Positions 52,821 to 61,382 are shown, counted from the first letter of the stretch. The stretch: 64,000 nucleotides of DNA from an uncultured Oscillospiraceae bacterium (GCA_950075865.1 CATMVA010000003.1:92679-156678); one strand, 5' to 3'. Translations and numbers: made by a program. The notes: generated by a model not told the origin, from the sequence alone.

Positions 52821-53538
52821 CATTAAGGCCGGGCGGATCACGGACATTTTACCGGAAAACCTGTCCAGCCAGTTGGAGGTCCAGGCGCTCGCCTACGCCT
52901 GCCACCGCCAAATGGTGAAGCTGTGCGAGGCGGCGGACAGGATCAGGATTTACGCAGCCATCCAGACGGCCCCGGAGGAGATCCTGGACTATCTGGCCCT
53001 GGAACTCCAGACGCCGTGCTATGAAATGACGTTCCCGGAGGAAACCAAGCGCCGCCTGGTCCTCCTGACCCTGCCCTATTACATGAAAATGGGAACCACG
53101 GGCATGGTCAACTCCATAATTTGCGCCATTTTTGGATCCGGCCACATCAATGAATTTTTCGAGGCCGGGCTGGAGCCGCACCACTTCACCGTCCACATCA
53201 CCGGGGCGGAGGAAACGACCCACCCGACAGCAGACCTGCGGGACGTGCTGGAGCAGGTAAAACGAAAGTCCCAATGGCTGGACACCGTGGAACTGGAATT
53301 TGCGACCATGGAGCAGGTGGGGCGGATCGGCGTGGAAATGGGAACCGTGACCACCACGCCGGTGGAGGAGCAGCCGGACGACTTTATTTTCCGGGACAAG
53401 CTGGCCGCCGGCGGCGCCGTGGGGACAATCTCCACCACGCCGGTCCATAATGAGCCGGACGATCTGGAGTTCAAAGAGCGGGTGAACATCGGCGGCGGCA
53501 TGGTTGCGGCAGGAACCACACCGCTGGCGGAAATATAG
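52813..53538 (+). CDS. Tail protein I with C-terminal tandem repeats
   Basis: The first about 170 residues match P2 gpI (ILDYLALELQTPCYEMTFPE, YYMKMGTTGMVNSII). The end holds two to three copies of a GxVxTTPVxxEPDDxxF unit (about 180-241), not part of classical gpI. Baseplate component that receives the fibre. Confidence 0.9.
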   Translation: MIDIKAGRITDILPENLSSQLEVQALAYACHRQMVKLCEAADRIRIYAAIQTAPEEILDYLALELQTPCYEMTFPEETKRRLVLLTLPYYMKMGTTGMVNSIICAIFGSGHINEFFEAGLEPHHFTVHITGAEETTHPTADLRDVLEQVKRKSQWLDTVELEFATMEQVGRIGVEMGTVTTTPVEEQPDDFIFRDKLAAGGAVGTISTTPVHNEPDDLEFKERVNIGGGMVAAGTTPLAEI

Positions 53539-53550
53539 GAGGACAACACA

Positions 53551-54414
53551 ATGAAATACGGGTACAAAGTAACAAAGCAAGGGCGCGAACTCCTGGCGGC
53601 ACTGCTGGCCACGGGCAAGGAACTGGAAATCGCGCGGGTTGCCGTCGGCAGCGGCAAGGTAAGCGAGGACACCGACCTGGCGGACATGACCGACCTGGTG
53701 GAGTATGTGGCGGAGGGGAAGATCGCCCAGCGCCGTCATGTGGACAATGTGCTGTATCTGACGGTGCAGTACGCCTCCAACGACACCCCCGGCCTGCCTG
53801 CCTTTTATTTGGGGGAGTTCATCGTGTGGGCCAAGCACCCGACCACGGGGGGCGAGGTTGTCCTGCTGTACGCCACCCTGGGGGACTACACCCAGCCGGT
53901 AATGGCATACGCGGAGGGCCGGGAGCCGGACGTGCGCCAATACCCCCTGGCCCTGGTCCTATCCGATGAAATCAACGCCACCATTTCCTGTCCTGCGGGC
54001 CTTGTGACCTATGAGGACCTGCAAAGCGCCGTAGAAACGGCCTGCAGGGATATGGTGGAAAGCATGGCGTCGGGTGGTATCAGAAAGACGCTGGAGGCCA
54101 CACTGGCGGCGGATCAATGGCAGCCAGACCCGAACCCCACCAACGGCTACATCTATTTCTACGAACTGGCAGACCCGGCAATTACAGCCAAGCAGATCCC
54201 CAACGTCACCGTGGCGGAGGAGAGCCTGACCGCAGCCTATGAGTGCGGAATGTGCCAGACGGCCACCGCGTTCAACGGCTACGTCCGGATGAAATGCGTG
54301 GAGAAGCCGACAAAGGATATTGCGCTGACCTGCACCCTGTCCGAGCGGGGAGGATCCGACAGTGAGGACACCTCTGGAGCCGCCGCCGACGGGGACGCAC
54401 CCGAAAACAAATAA
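53551..54414 (+). CDS. Tail-collar fibre protein
   Basis: The 287-residue protein has the DUF3751 fibre start (TKQGRELLAALLATGKELEI, VAVGSGKV). This is the conserved baseplate-attaching part of P2 gpH-like fibres. The C-terminal third is variable. It precedes the DGR-diversified protein, which may be its tip. Confidence 0.85.
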   Translation: MKYGYKVTKQGRELLAALLATGKELEIARVAVGSGKVSEDTDLADMTDLVEYVAEGKIAQRRHVDNVLYLTVQYASNDTPGLPAFYLGEFIVWAKHPTTGGEVVLLYATLGDYTQPVMAYAEGREPDVRQYPLALVLSDEINATISCPAGLVTYEDLQSAVETACRDMVESMASGGIRKTLEATLAADQWQPDPNPTNGYIYFYELADPAITAKQIPNVTVAEESLTAAYECGMCQTATAFNGYVRMKCVEKPTKDIALTCTLSERGGSDSEDTSGAAADGDAPENK

Positions 54415-54434
54415 AACATAGGAGGAACCACAAT

Positions 54435-56048
54435 ATGGACGGAAATGTGAATGTCCCCGGCGCCTCCGCCGCCGATCTGAAAAAGGTGGAGAAAAAGGCC
54501 GACGCCGCCAAAACCGTGGCGGATGAGGCCATGGACGCGGTGCAGAAGTTCGCTTTTACGATCAACACCGTGCCCTCCCAGGCGGGCAGTTTGACCTATA
54601 CCGGGAGCCAGCAGACCCCGGCCTGGAACGGCTACAACTCGGAAATGCTGAAGTTGTCCGGCGTGACCGAGGGGATCAACGCCGGCGAGTACGACGCCAT
54701 TTTTACCCCCTTGGGTGATTATGTGTGGGCGGACGGGACACAGAATCCTGTGACGGTACACTGGACCATTGAGCGGGCAGCGATCAACACCACCCCCTCC
54801 CAGTCTGGCGCCGTGACCTACAACGGCGCGGCCCAGTCCCCCAACTGGTCCAACTACGACAGCGCCAAGCTGACCATCGGCGGAACCACCAGCGCCACCG
54901 ACGCCGGCACCTACTCCTCCACCTTTACCCCCGGCGCCAACTATAAGTGGAGCGACGGGACGACCACGGCGAAGTCCGCCAACTGGACCATCGGAAAGGC
55001 CGCGGGCAGCCTGTCCCTGAATAAGTCCAGCATGACGCTGAACAAGGCGACCACCGCCAGCACCATTGCGGTGACGCGTCCGGGCGACGGTGCCATCACC
55101 GCGACCTCCAGCAACACCAGCGTGGCCACCGTGAGCGTGTCGGGCACCACCGTGACGGTCACGGGTAAAGTGTTCGGCACCGCGACCATCACCATCAAGG
55201 TGGAGGCGGGGACCAACCACAACGCCCCCGCGAACAAGACCTGCACGGTCCAGGTGAACATTTTTAACAGCACCCTGAACTCCAACACCTGGGCGGCCAT
55301 CAAGGCCGCCAGCGACGCCGGAGAGGCCGCCAACTGCTGGAGCGTGGGCGCCACCAAGACCATCACCATCAACGGCAAGATCGGCAACACCACGATCTCC
55401 AGCCTGTCCATTGACGCTTTCATCATCGGATTTAACCACAATTCCACCCGTGAGGGATCCAACCGGATCCACTTCCAGATCGGCAAGATCGGCGGGAACC
55501 TGGTGGGCCTGGTGGACGGAAACTATGGCAGTTCCAGTTCTGACGCCAAGAACTTCCAGATGAACGCCAGCAACACCAACAGCGGCGGGTGGTCCGGGTC
55601 CTCTATGAGAAAGACCCTGCTGGGCAACAGCAACACGCCCACCAATCCGCTGGCGAACAGCTTTATGGCCGCCCTGCCCTCCGATCTCCGGGCGGTGATG
55701 AAGTCCGTGACCAAGTACAGCGACAACACCGGCGGCGGGTCCGACACCGCCAGCTACGTCACCGCGACCACGGATTACCTGTTCCTGCTGGCGGAGTTCG
55801 AGTACCACGGGGCCAGGTCCTACGCCAACAGCGCGGAAAAGAATTTCCAGGCCCAGTATGACTACTACAAGGCGGGCAACAGCAAGGTACATTACAAGCA
55901 CAACGCCACCGGGACCTCCTGCTATGTCTGGTGCCGTTCCGTCCATTCCGGCACCACCTACAGTTTCTGCCGTGTCAACGGTGGCGGTAGCGCCAGCCGC
56001 GACAACGCCAGCGATTCCTGGGCGCTGGCCCCCGGCTTTTGCGTCTAA
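54435..56048 (+). CDS. DGR-diversified tail receptor-binding protein (first variable protein)
   Basis: The 537-residue protein has a short coiled coil (8-40) and two MBG-like beta domains (about 42-190, with GSLTYTGSQQTPAWNGYNSE and AVTYNGAAQSPNWSNYDSAK). A BIG2-like domain (about 193-275) and a DUF6273-type domain (about 280-537) follow. The last 45 residues are VR1. The domain order suits a baseplate tip that contacts the host surface, where retroelement mutagenesis would change receptor range. Confidence 0.92.
   Translation: MDGNVNVPGASAADLKKVEKKADAAKTVADEAMDAVQKFAFTINTVPSQAGSLTYTGSQQTPAWNGYNSEMLKLSGVTEGINAGEYDAIFTPLGDYVWADGTQNPVTVHWTIERAAINTTPSQSGAVTYNGAAQSPNWSNYDSAKLTIGGTTSATDAGTYSSTFTPGANYKWSDGTTTAKSANWTIGKAAGSLSLNKSSMTLNKATTASTIAVTRPGDGAITATSSNTSVATVSVSGTTVTVTGKVFGTATITIKVEAGTNHNAPANKTCTVQVNIFNSTLNSNTWAAIKAASDAGEAANCWSVGATKTITINGKIGNTTISSLSIDAFIIGFNHNSTREGSNRIHFQIGKIGGNLVGLVDGNYGSSSSDAKNFQMNASNTNSGGWSGSSMRKTLLGNSNTPTNPLANSFMAALPSDLRAVMKSVTKYSDNTGGGSDTASYVTATTDYLFLLAEFEYHGARSYANSAEKNFQAQYDYYKAGNSKVHYKHNATGTSCYVWCRSVHSGTTYSFCRVNGGGSASRDNASDSWALAPGFCV
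55910..56035 (+). repeat. DGR variable repeat VR1
   Basis: 126 bases align without gaps to TR 56662-56787 (offset 752). Nearly all substitutions fall at TR adenines, for example TR AACAACAAC against VR1 CGCGACAAC. The G/C-rich initiation region before CCCCCGG is identical to the TR. Confidence 0.95.
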
Positions 56049-56095
56049 TCCGCCGCAGCGGATCCCAGCCCATCCCGCCCACGGAAGTGGGCGGG
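56048..56095 (+). other. Two hairpins downstream of VR1
   Basis: ATCCGC-CGCA-GCGGAT (56048-56063) lies 12 bases after VR1, and CCCGCCCAC-GGAA-GTGGGCGGG (9-bp stem, 56074-56095) follows. DGR retrohoming in BPP-1 uses a downstream hairpin with a 4-base loop; these are candidates for that element. Confidence 0.6.
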
Positions 56096-56134
56096 AACCA
56101 GGGCACGAACAACCCGGAAAAGGAGGAAATCACC

Positions 56135-56611
56135 ATGTCGGTGCTGAAAGATAAGCGGACACAAAGCAAGATGGATTTTGTGAATGTTGCGAACCAAATT
56201 TGCGACGAAACCCTGGAATTTTTAAGCCGCCTGTCTGCGAGATATTCCCGCCTGCTGGCGCCGGACATTTCCGCGCTGGCCATGGCGGTGGCGGATAACG
56301 CAGAGGAGGGAAACAGCAAATTCCCGTCCGACGACCTCCGCCTGGAGGAACGGACCAAAAACCTGCTAACTGCCAGGGCAAAGCTGGCCGCCCTGGACGT
56401 GCAAATGGCAAGGTGCTATTCCGTCTTATATCAGAACCCACAGGGCGCTTTTGTGGACAAAAAAGGAAAGTCAATTCCGCCGGCGGAAGCCTTGAAAAAG
56501 CTGGAGAATATGTCCCAAAGCCTGGGGGAGAAAATCGACCAGGAAAAGGATCTGCTGACCGGGACCATGGAGAGCGACAAGAAGAAAAGACAGCGGCAAA
56601 AAGAGAAATAG
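56135..56611 (+). CDS. avd: Accessory variability determinant (Avd-like four-helix protein)
   Basis: The 158-residue, fully helical protein (MSVLKDKRTQSKMDFVNVAN, SALAMAVADNAEEGNSKFPS) has a basic tail (KKKRQRQKEK). It lies between VR1 and TR. It matches Avd-type proteins that form a pentamer and bind the RT and template RNA. AAGGAGG before ATG 56135 sets the start; the upstream codons of the ORF are the VR1 flank. Confidence 0.88.
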   Translation: MSVLKDKRTQSKMDFVNVANQICDETLEFLSRLSARYSRLLAPDISALAMAVADNAEEGNSKFPSDDLRLEERTKNLLTARAKLAALDVQMARCYSVLYQNPQGAFVDKKGKSIPPAEALKKLENMSQSLGEKIDQEKDLLTGTMESDKKKRQRQKEK

Positions 56612-56660
56612 AAAAATATGGGTGTATCTCTGAAATCGTGCCGACGGGCAGGGCGGCATG

Positions 56661-56787
56661 ACGGGACCTCCTGCAATGTCTGGTGCCGTTCCGTCCATTC
56701 CAGCAACACCAACAATTTCTGCCTTGTCAACGGTGGCGGTAGCGCCAGCAACAACAACGCCAACAATTCCTGGGCGCTGGCCCCCGG
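56661..56787 (+). repeat. DGR template repeat (TR)
   Basis: About 127 bases between avd and RT match both VRs. They are rich in AAC/AAT codons at the sites that vary. It is transcribed, not translated: the ORF through it begins with no conserved start. One site differs in a non-A way: TR has T at 56724 where both VRs have G. Confidence 0.95.
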
Positions 56788-57019
56788 ATTTCACAAGCCC
56801 AAAATGGGCAGGGTCAAGTGAGGCTGCCCAAAAGGTGGCCCGGAACCCTTTGTGAAAGGAGAGGTACTTCCCAGGCGAAAGCCTAAAACTGCCCCCTGAC
56901 GGCCACGCACGGACGCTGCTTGCATGGCGGGAAATTGCGCTAATCCCGTTTCATGTGCTGGGCCAAAGTAGTTTAGACGCGCACCGACAACGCAACTATG
57001 CGGAGGGCGAAAAATTATT
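56788..57019 (+). ncRNA. TR-RT spacer RNA of the DGR
   Basis: The 232 bases between TR and RT hold no ORF. In studied DGRs this spacer is part of the template RNA and primes or guides cDNA synthesis. It contains short inverted repeats such as GCCCA/TGGGC next to the TR end. The function here is inferred from position. Confidence 0.6.
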
Positions 57020-58285
57020 ATGACAAGCGAGGAGCGCCAGGAGGCGCGATACCAAAGACGAAAAGCGAAACGACAGCGGAACCGGCAGGCCCGAAGCGAC
57101 GCGGTGGGAACGCTGGATGAAGTATTCAGCTTTCACAATATGTTTTGGGCCGGGAAAAAGTGCTGTAACGGTGTGAGGTGGAAACAGTCCACCCAAAACT
57201 TTGAACTGCACCTGTTTTCCGGCACCGCGAAACGCCGGCGGCAGATACTGGACGGAACATGGAAACCGGCCAAAACGGTCCACTTTACCTTGCGGGAACG
57301 CGGCAAGGTTCGGCCAATCGACGCCCCGCACATCAATGACCGACAGATCCACAAGGTTTTAAGTGAGCGGGTCCTGATCCCTCTATATGGGCCGGGCATG
57401 ATCTACGACAACGGAGCCAGCCAGAAAGGAAAGGGCCTGCAGTTCCACTACAAGAGGCTGAAAAAGCACCTGCGGAGCCTGTACCGGCGGTATGGAACGG
57501 CGGCGGGCCTGGCCCTGGCTGACTACCACGGATTTTTCCCAAACGCCAACCGGGAAATGATCCTGGAGCGGCACCGCCGCTTGATCCTGGATCCGAGGAT
57601 CCGGGAGATAGCCGACAAGGTGGTGAACTCTGCGCCTGGGGCAATCGGTATGCCGCTGGGCGTGGAGCCGTCACAGATGGAAATGGTGGCCCTGCCGTCC
57701 ACCATTGACAACTATATGGCCTGCCAGACAAAGGCGGAGGGCACCGGCCATTATATGGACGACTACCATTTCGGGGCGGAAAACTGCGACACAGCCAGGG
57801 AGATCCTGGGCACGCTCATAAAACTGTCCGAGGCCGAGCGCCTGGAGGTAAACCCGGAAAAATGCAAGGTGGCAACCATCGGCCAGCCGTTCCGGTTCTG
57901 CAAGGCCAAATTCCAGGTGCTACCCAGCGGGCGGATCATCACCCACGGGAGCCGGGACGGAATGAAGCGGGCGCGGCGAAAAATGCGTTATTTCAAGCGC
58001 CAGGTGGACGCAGGAACCAAAACCGTCCGGGACGTGGAACTGTGGCTGGCGGGCCAGGTGGCCTACTATGAAAAGTTTGACGACCACGGGCGCGTCCTGC
58101 ACCTGAACCGGATATTTTATGCCATGTTTGTGAGGAGTGAAAACAATGTACAAAATCATCAAGGACGGGGCCACCGTGGGAATGACCGAGGCCCCCAACT
58201 ACATCAAGCAGACGGAAAACGGGTGCCTGGCCCTGTGCCCGGAGGCGGAGGCGCAGGGGGTGGCCCACACGGGGGTGCCCTATAA
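57020..58285 (+). CDS. DGR reverse transcriptase
   Basis: The RT domain shows KVRPIDAPHINDRQIHKVLS (finger), YDNGASQKGKG, LADYHGFFPNA (motif A, near 167), IGMPLGVEPSQ (the DGR-type GxxxSQ motif, near 212) and YMDDYHFGA (catalytic, near 246). It copies the TR RNA with errors at adenines. Length is 421 residues. The last about 46 residues overlap the next gene in another frame and are Gly/Pro-rich, so they may be a stop-loss extension beyond FYAMFVRSE. Confidence 0.95.
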   Translation: MTSEERQEARYQRRKAKRQRNRQARSDAVGTLDEVFSFHNMFWAGKKCCNGVRWKQSTQNFELHLFSGTAKRRRQILDGTWKPAKTVHFTLRERGKVRPIDAPHINDRQIHKVLSERVLIPLYGPGMIYDNGASQKGKGLQFHYKRLKKHLRSLYRRYGTAAGLALADYHGFFPNANREMILERHRRLILDPRIREIADKVVNSAPGAIGMPLGVEPSQMEMVALPSTIDNYMACQTKAEGTGHYMDDYHFGAENCDTAREILGTLIKLSEAERLEVNPEKCKVATIGQPFRFCKAKFQVLPSGRIITHGSRDGMKRARRKMRYFKRQVDAGTKTVRDVELWLAGQVAYYEKFDDHGRVLHLNRIFYAMFVRSENNVQNHQGRGHRGNDRGPQLHQADGKRVPGPVPGGGGAGGGPHGGAL

Positions 58286-58463
58286 TCTCCTGGGCCGCCA
58301 GCCCATGGAGGGCGTGGAGGACACCGTGACGCTGGAGGAAGTGGACGCCGGCGCCATGCTGGCGGCCATGGCCCAAGCGACGGCGGACACCGACGCCCTG
58401 ACCGTGGATCAGGAATTGCGCCTGACCATGCTGGAACTGGGCCTGGCGGATCCCGAAGTTTAA
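58146..58463 (+). CDS. Hypothetical protein after the RT
   Basis: The 105-residue protein starts MYKIIKDGATVGMTEAPNYI, a type common after tail genes in Firmicutes phages. GAGGAG lies upstream of ATG 58146. It overlaps the RT gene by 140 bases. Its function is unknown. Confidence 0.75.
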   Translation: MYKIIKDGATVGMTEAPNYIKQTENGCLALCPEAEAQGVAHTGVPYNLLGRQPMEGVEDTVTLEEVDAGAMLAAMAQATADTDALTVDQELRLTMLELGLADPEV

Positions 58464-58482
58464 GGGAAAGGAGGTGTGAAAA

Positions 58483-58629
58483 ATGCTTTATCGGACCATT
58501 AAGCGCATGATCGAGCGCGGCCAGACCAATGGCCTGGAGGAAAAGATCGACGTTTTCTACGCTGCCGGCAAGCTGACCGAGGAGGAGTACAACACCCTGA
58601 TCTCTGCCATGCACCCCGCGGAGGTGTAA
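58483..58629 (+). CDS. Small phage protein (48 aa)
   Basis: The 48-residue protein begins MLYRTIKRMIERGQTNGLEE and has KLTEEEYNTL. It resembles short XkdX-like proteins found after tail genes. GGAGGTGTGAAAA is an excellent ribosome site. Confidence 0.75.
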   Translation: MLYRTIKRMIERGQTNGLEEKIDVFYAAGKLTEEEYNTLISAMHPAEV

Positions 58630-58632
58630 CCC

Positions 58633-59055
58633 ATGGAATATACGCGGTACATTGCCCGGAAACGGGCGCGGTTTAGCGGCTACGGTGGCCGCCAGGTAAA
58701 TATCCCGTGGGGCACCAAGCTGGAGGCAGCCGCCGGCGACATTCTTTTCAAGGGGGTGCCGCTGTGCGGGACGACCAGCGAAAACGCCCGCCTGTACTTT
58801 TGCCAGGACGACGACGGAATGGGGAAAGAACGGGGCGCCCTGGTGGAGAAGATCCTGGCCACCGTATCAAAGAGGGACAAAGACCACCAAACCCGCTGGG
58901 ATCGGCTATGGGGCGACAAGCTGGCCGACCAATACAGGGATCATGGCTATGCGGATTTTTGGGTGTGGGATCGGACGTTCTACGACGCGCCGGTGGCCGA
59001 CCTCCGCCATATAGCCACCCTTGTGGGTGATGGACCGTGGAGGTGCCGAGCATGA
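58633..59055 (+). CDS. Hypothetical phage protein
   Basis: The 140-residue protein (VNIPWGTKLEAAAGDILFKG, SKRDKDHQTRWDRLWGDKLA) is of unknown function. It is located between tail and lysis genes. Confidence 0.7.
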   Translation: MEYTRYIARKRARFSGYGGRQVNIPWGTKLEAAAGDILFKGVPLCGTTSENARLYFCQDDDGMGKERGALVEKILATVSKRDKDHQTRWDRLWGDKLADQYRDHGYADFWVWDRTFYDAPVADLRHIATLVGDGPWRCRA

Positions 59056-59225
59056 ACAACACGGAAGTGATCGCCAAGCTGTGCCACATCATTGACCTGC
59101 AAAACGTGATCATACAGGCGCAGGCCATGGAGTTGAACCAGCTGGGGGCGGTTGTCAGGGCGGAGGAAATCACCGCCGCCCGCGCCGCCTATGCCGAAAC
59201 CATGGGAGAGGAGGCGCCGACATGA
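59052..59225 (+). CDS. Small hypothetical protein
   Basis: The 57-residue helical protein starts MNNTEVIAKLCHIIDLQNVI. ATG 59052 overlaps the previous stop and has GGAGG nine bases upstream. It may belong to the lysis cluster; unknown. Confidence 0.65.
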   Translation: MNNTEVIAKLCHIIDLQNVIIQAQAMELNQLGAVVRAEEITAARAAYAETMGEEAPT

Positions 59226-59563
59226 CACCAGAGGAACAGGCGGTGCGCCTGGCGGAAGTGGACGCCCGCAGCAAGTCCAACACCCACCGGATCGACGCCC
59301 TGGAAAAAAGCCAAGAGGTGCTGAACAAGTTGGCCACCTCTGTGGAGGTCATGGCCACAGAACTGAAACACCAGACCGCCGCCGTGGCCGAGATCAAGGC
59401 GGACGTGGCCGACCTGACGGAAAAGGTGGAAGCCGTAGAGCAGAAACCGGCCAAGCGGTGGGACGGAATGGTGGACAAGTTCATGGCCGGGCTGGTGGGC
59501 GCGGTGGCCACCCTGATCATTGCCGGGATCGTCTATCTGATCCGGGCAGGCGTGGGAGGCTGA
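59222..59563 (+). CDS. XhlA-like holin-associated protein
   Basis: The 113-residue protein has a long N-terminal coiled coil and one C-terminal membrane helix (FMAGLVGAVATLIIAGIVYL). This is the design of XhlA/hemolysin-type proteins that help holins. Confidence 0.75.
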   Translation: MTPEEQAVRLAEVDARSKSNTHRIDALEKSQEVLNKLATSVEVMATELKHQTAAVAEIKADVADLTEKVEAVEQKPAKRWDGMVDKFMAGLVGAVATLIIAGIVYLIRAGVGG

Positions 59564-59567
59564 CGGT

Positions 59568-59981
59568 ATGGGAAAGACCATCATTGTGGCGTTTATCGCC
59601 TGGGTGGTGGGCGCGGCGCTGGGGATCCTCCTGGCCCGCGCCACCATTGCAAGCTATCACCGCCGCGTCCGCGCCCTCCGCCGCGAACTGCGGGGAGAGG
59701 GCAAGAAAATGGGGACCATGGACAAGGTGCTGATCCTGGAGGCCGTGATCCTGGTGGTCTACACCGTCGCCGCCCTGGTAGTATTCTGGCACACCGGAAA
59801 CGAGCCGGCCACCCTGACCGCCTGCGTGTTCGGCGTGTGTGGGCTGGAAAATGGGATCATGGGCTGGATCAAGACCAACAAGGACAAGACCGCAGAGGCC
59901 AGCAAAACGAGCGGGAGCGGCGACGCCGCACCCGTGGAGCCACCCACGGAGCGGGAGGAACCCCAGGACGTGGGCCTGTGA
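59568..59981 (+). CDS. Holin-like membrane protein
   Basis: The 137-residue protein has an N-terminal membrane helix (5-25) and two more around 55-100, and a Pro/Glu-rich tail. Position beside the endolysin suggests a holin or spanin-like role. Confidence 0.65.
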   Translation: MGKTIIVAFIAWVVGAALGILLARATIASYHRRVRALRRELRGEGKKMGTMDKVLILEAVILVVYTVAALVVFWHTGNEPATLTACVFGVCGLENGIMGWIKTNKDKTAEASKTSGSGDAAPVEPPTEREEPQDVGL

Positions 59982-59994
59982 GGAGGAAACACAA

Positions 59995-60999
59995 ATGACA
60001 GAACTGCAACTGCGCCAAAAGATCGTTGACACCGCCAAGGGGTGGCTGGGGTGCAAGGAGAAAGACGGGAGCCACCGGAAAATCATTGATACATACAACA
60101 GCCACAAGCCCCTGGCCAGGGGCTACCCCGTGAAGTACACGGACGCCTGGTGCAGCACCTACGCCTCCGCCGTGGCCATCAAGGCGGACATGACCGACAT
60201 TATCCCTACGGAGTGCGGGTGCGAACAACACACCTCGCTTTTCAAGAAACTGGGCTGCTGGGTGGAAAATGACGCCTACACCCCGAAACCGGGAGATTAT
60301 GTGTTTTACGACTGGGACGACAATGGCGTGGGCGACTGCACCGGATCCGCGGACCATATCGGCATTGTTGTGTCGGTGAACGGTGGCACCATTACGGTGA
60401 TCGAGGGGAATAAATCCGACGCCGTGGGGTATCGGACCCTAAAGGTCAACGCGCGGTATATCCGCGGGTATGGCGCCCCCGATTACGCCGGAAAGGCGGC
60501 CCGCATGGGCGGCACTCCCGCGCCCACGCCCCCCACCACGCAGCCCACGAAGCCCGCGAAGCCCACCACCGCCAGCGCCTACACGGTAAAGGCCGGGGAC
60601 ACCCTGGGCAAGATCGCGGCGGCAAATGGCACCACGGTGGACGCCCTGGTGGAAATTAACGGGATCAAAAACAAGAACCTGATCCTGCCGGGCCAGGTGA
60701 TCTACCTGACACCTGTGGCCGCCGCCTGCGGAAAGCTGGCCAAGCTGGGCGTGATCAATTCCCCGGACTACTGGACCAAAACGGCGGAGGCCGGCACGGT
60801 GCAGTATCTGGACACCCTGCTGATCAAAGCCGCCAAGACCATCACAAAGGCAGGAACCCGCACCAAGACCTGGGAGGAGGGCCTGGCCGCCCTGGTAACT
60901 GCCGGGGTGGTCAACACGCCGGACTATTGGAAAAACAACATCAAAACGGTGGCCAGCCTGGACGCCCTTATGTGCGCCCTGGGCGGGGCCGTCAAATAA
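59995..60999 (+). CDS. Endolysin: CHAP domain, LysM and two PDYW repeats
   Basis: The 334-residue protein starts with a CHAP-type amidase domain with the catalytic Cys in DAWCSTYAS and His in SADHIGIVVS (about 1-160). A LysM domain (AYTVKAGDTLGKIAAANGTT) is near 195-240. Two repeats GVINSPDYWTK and GVVNTPDYWKN, each followed by LD and Leu-rich ends, close the protein. AGGAGG precedes ATG 59995. It degrades peptidoglycan for lysis. Confidence 0.92.
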   Translation: MTELQLRQKIVDTAKGWLGCKEKDGSHRKIIDTYNSHKPLARGYPVKYTDAWCSTYASAVAIKADMTDIIPTECGCEQHTSLFKKLGCWVENDAYTPKPGDYVFYDWDDNGVGDCTGSADHIGIVVSVNGGTITVIEGNKSDAVGYRTLKVNARYIRGYGAPDYAGKAARMGGTPAPTPPTTQPTKPAKPTTASAYTVKAGDTLGKIAAANGTTVDALVEINGIKNKNLILPGQVIYLTPVAAACGKLAKLGVINSPDYWTKTAEAGTVQYLDTLLIKAAKTITKAGTRTKTWEEGLAALVTAGVVNTPDYWKNNIKTVASLDALMCALGGAVK

Positions 61000-61012
61000 G
61001 GAGGAACCGACA

Positions 61013-61339
61013 ATGGAAAACATCGTGCTGAAACTGCCGGCGGTCATTTCCGCCGTGCTGCTGATCGTCGCCATCCTGGTGGTGATCACCAACATCATCG
61101 TGCAGGTGGTCAAGAAAGCCACCTGGGACAAGATCCCCACCAATCTGCTGGTGGTCATTGTGTCCATGGCCCTGACCGTGGCCGTGTTCCTGGCCATCTT
61201 CCAGATCAAGGCCGTGGCCATCACCTGGTACATGATCGCGGCGGTGCTGGTTCTGGGGATTTTCGTGGCATATGCCGCTATGTTTGGGTTTAATAAATTC
61301 CGCGAGGCACTGGAGCAGATCGACAGATACAGAAAGTAA
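61013..61339 (+). CDS. Phage holin-like protein with three membrane helices
   Basis: The 108-residue protein has three hydrophobic helices (about 9-33, 40-62, 67-90) and a short basic tail, right after the endolysin. It is the best holin candidate. Confidence 0.8.
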   Translation: MENIVLKLPAVISAVLLIVAILVVITNIIVQVVKKATWDKIPTNLLVVIVSMALTVAVFLAIFQIKAVAITWYMIAAVLVLGIFVAYAAMFGFNKFREALEQIDRYRK

Positions 61340-61345
61340 GGAAAC

Positions 61346-61370
61346 CCCCGGCACCGTGATGGTGCCGGGG
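61346..61370 (+). terminator. Terminator of the late operon
   Basis: A perfect 10-bp stem (61346-61355 with 61361-61370) is followed by TTCTTTA. It ends the long late transcript before the convergent minus-strand genes. Confidence 0.85.
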
Positions 61371-61382
61371 TTCTTTATGCGG

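Noticed and set aside
54279..55946. 555-codon minus-strand ORF opposite the diversified tail gene
   Set aside because: It is a shadow of the tail protein's Thr/Ser-rich coding sequence.
56618..56821. ORF of 67 codons running through the template repeat
   Set aside because: It is the TR read in the same frame as the VRs; the leading part is not conserved with the targets and no proper ribosome site is present.
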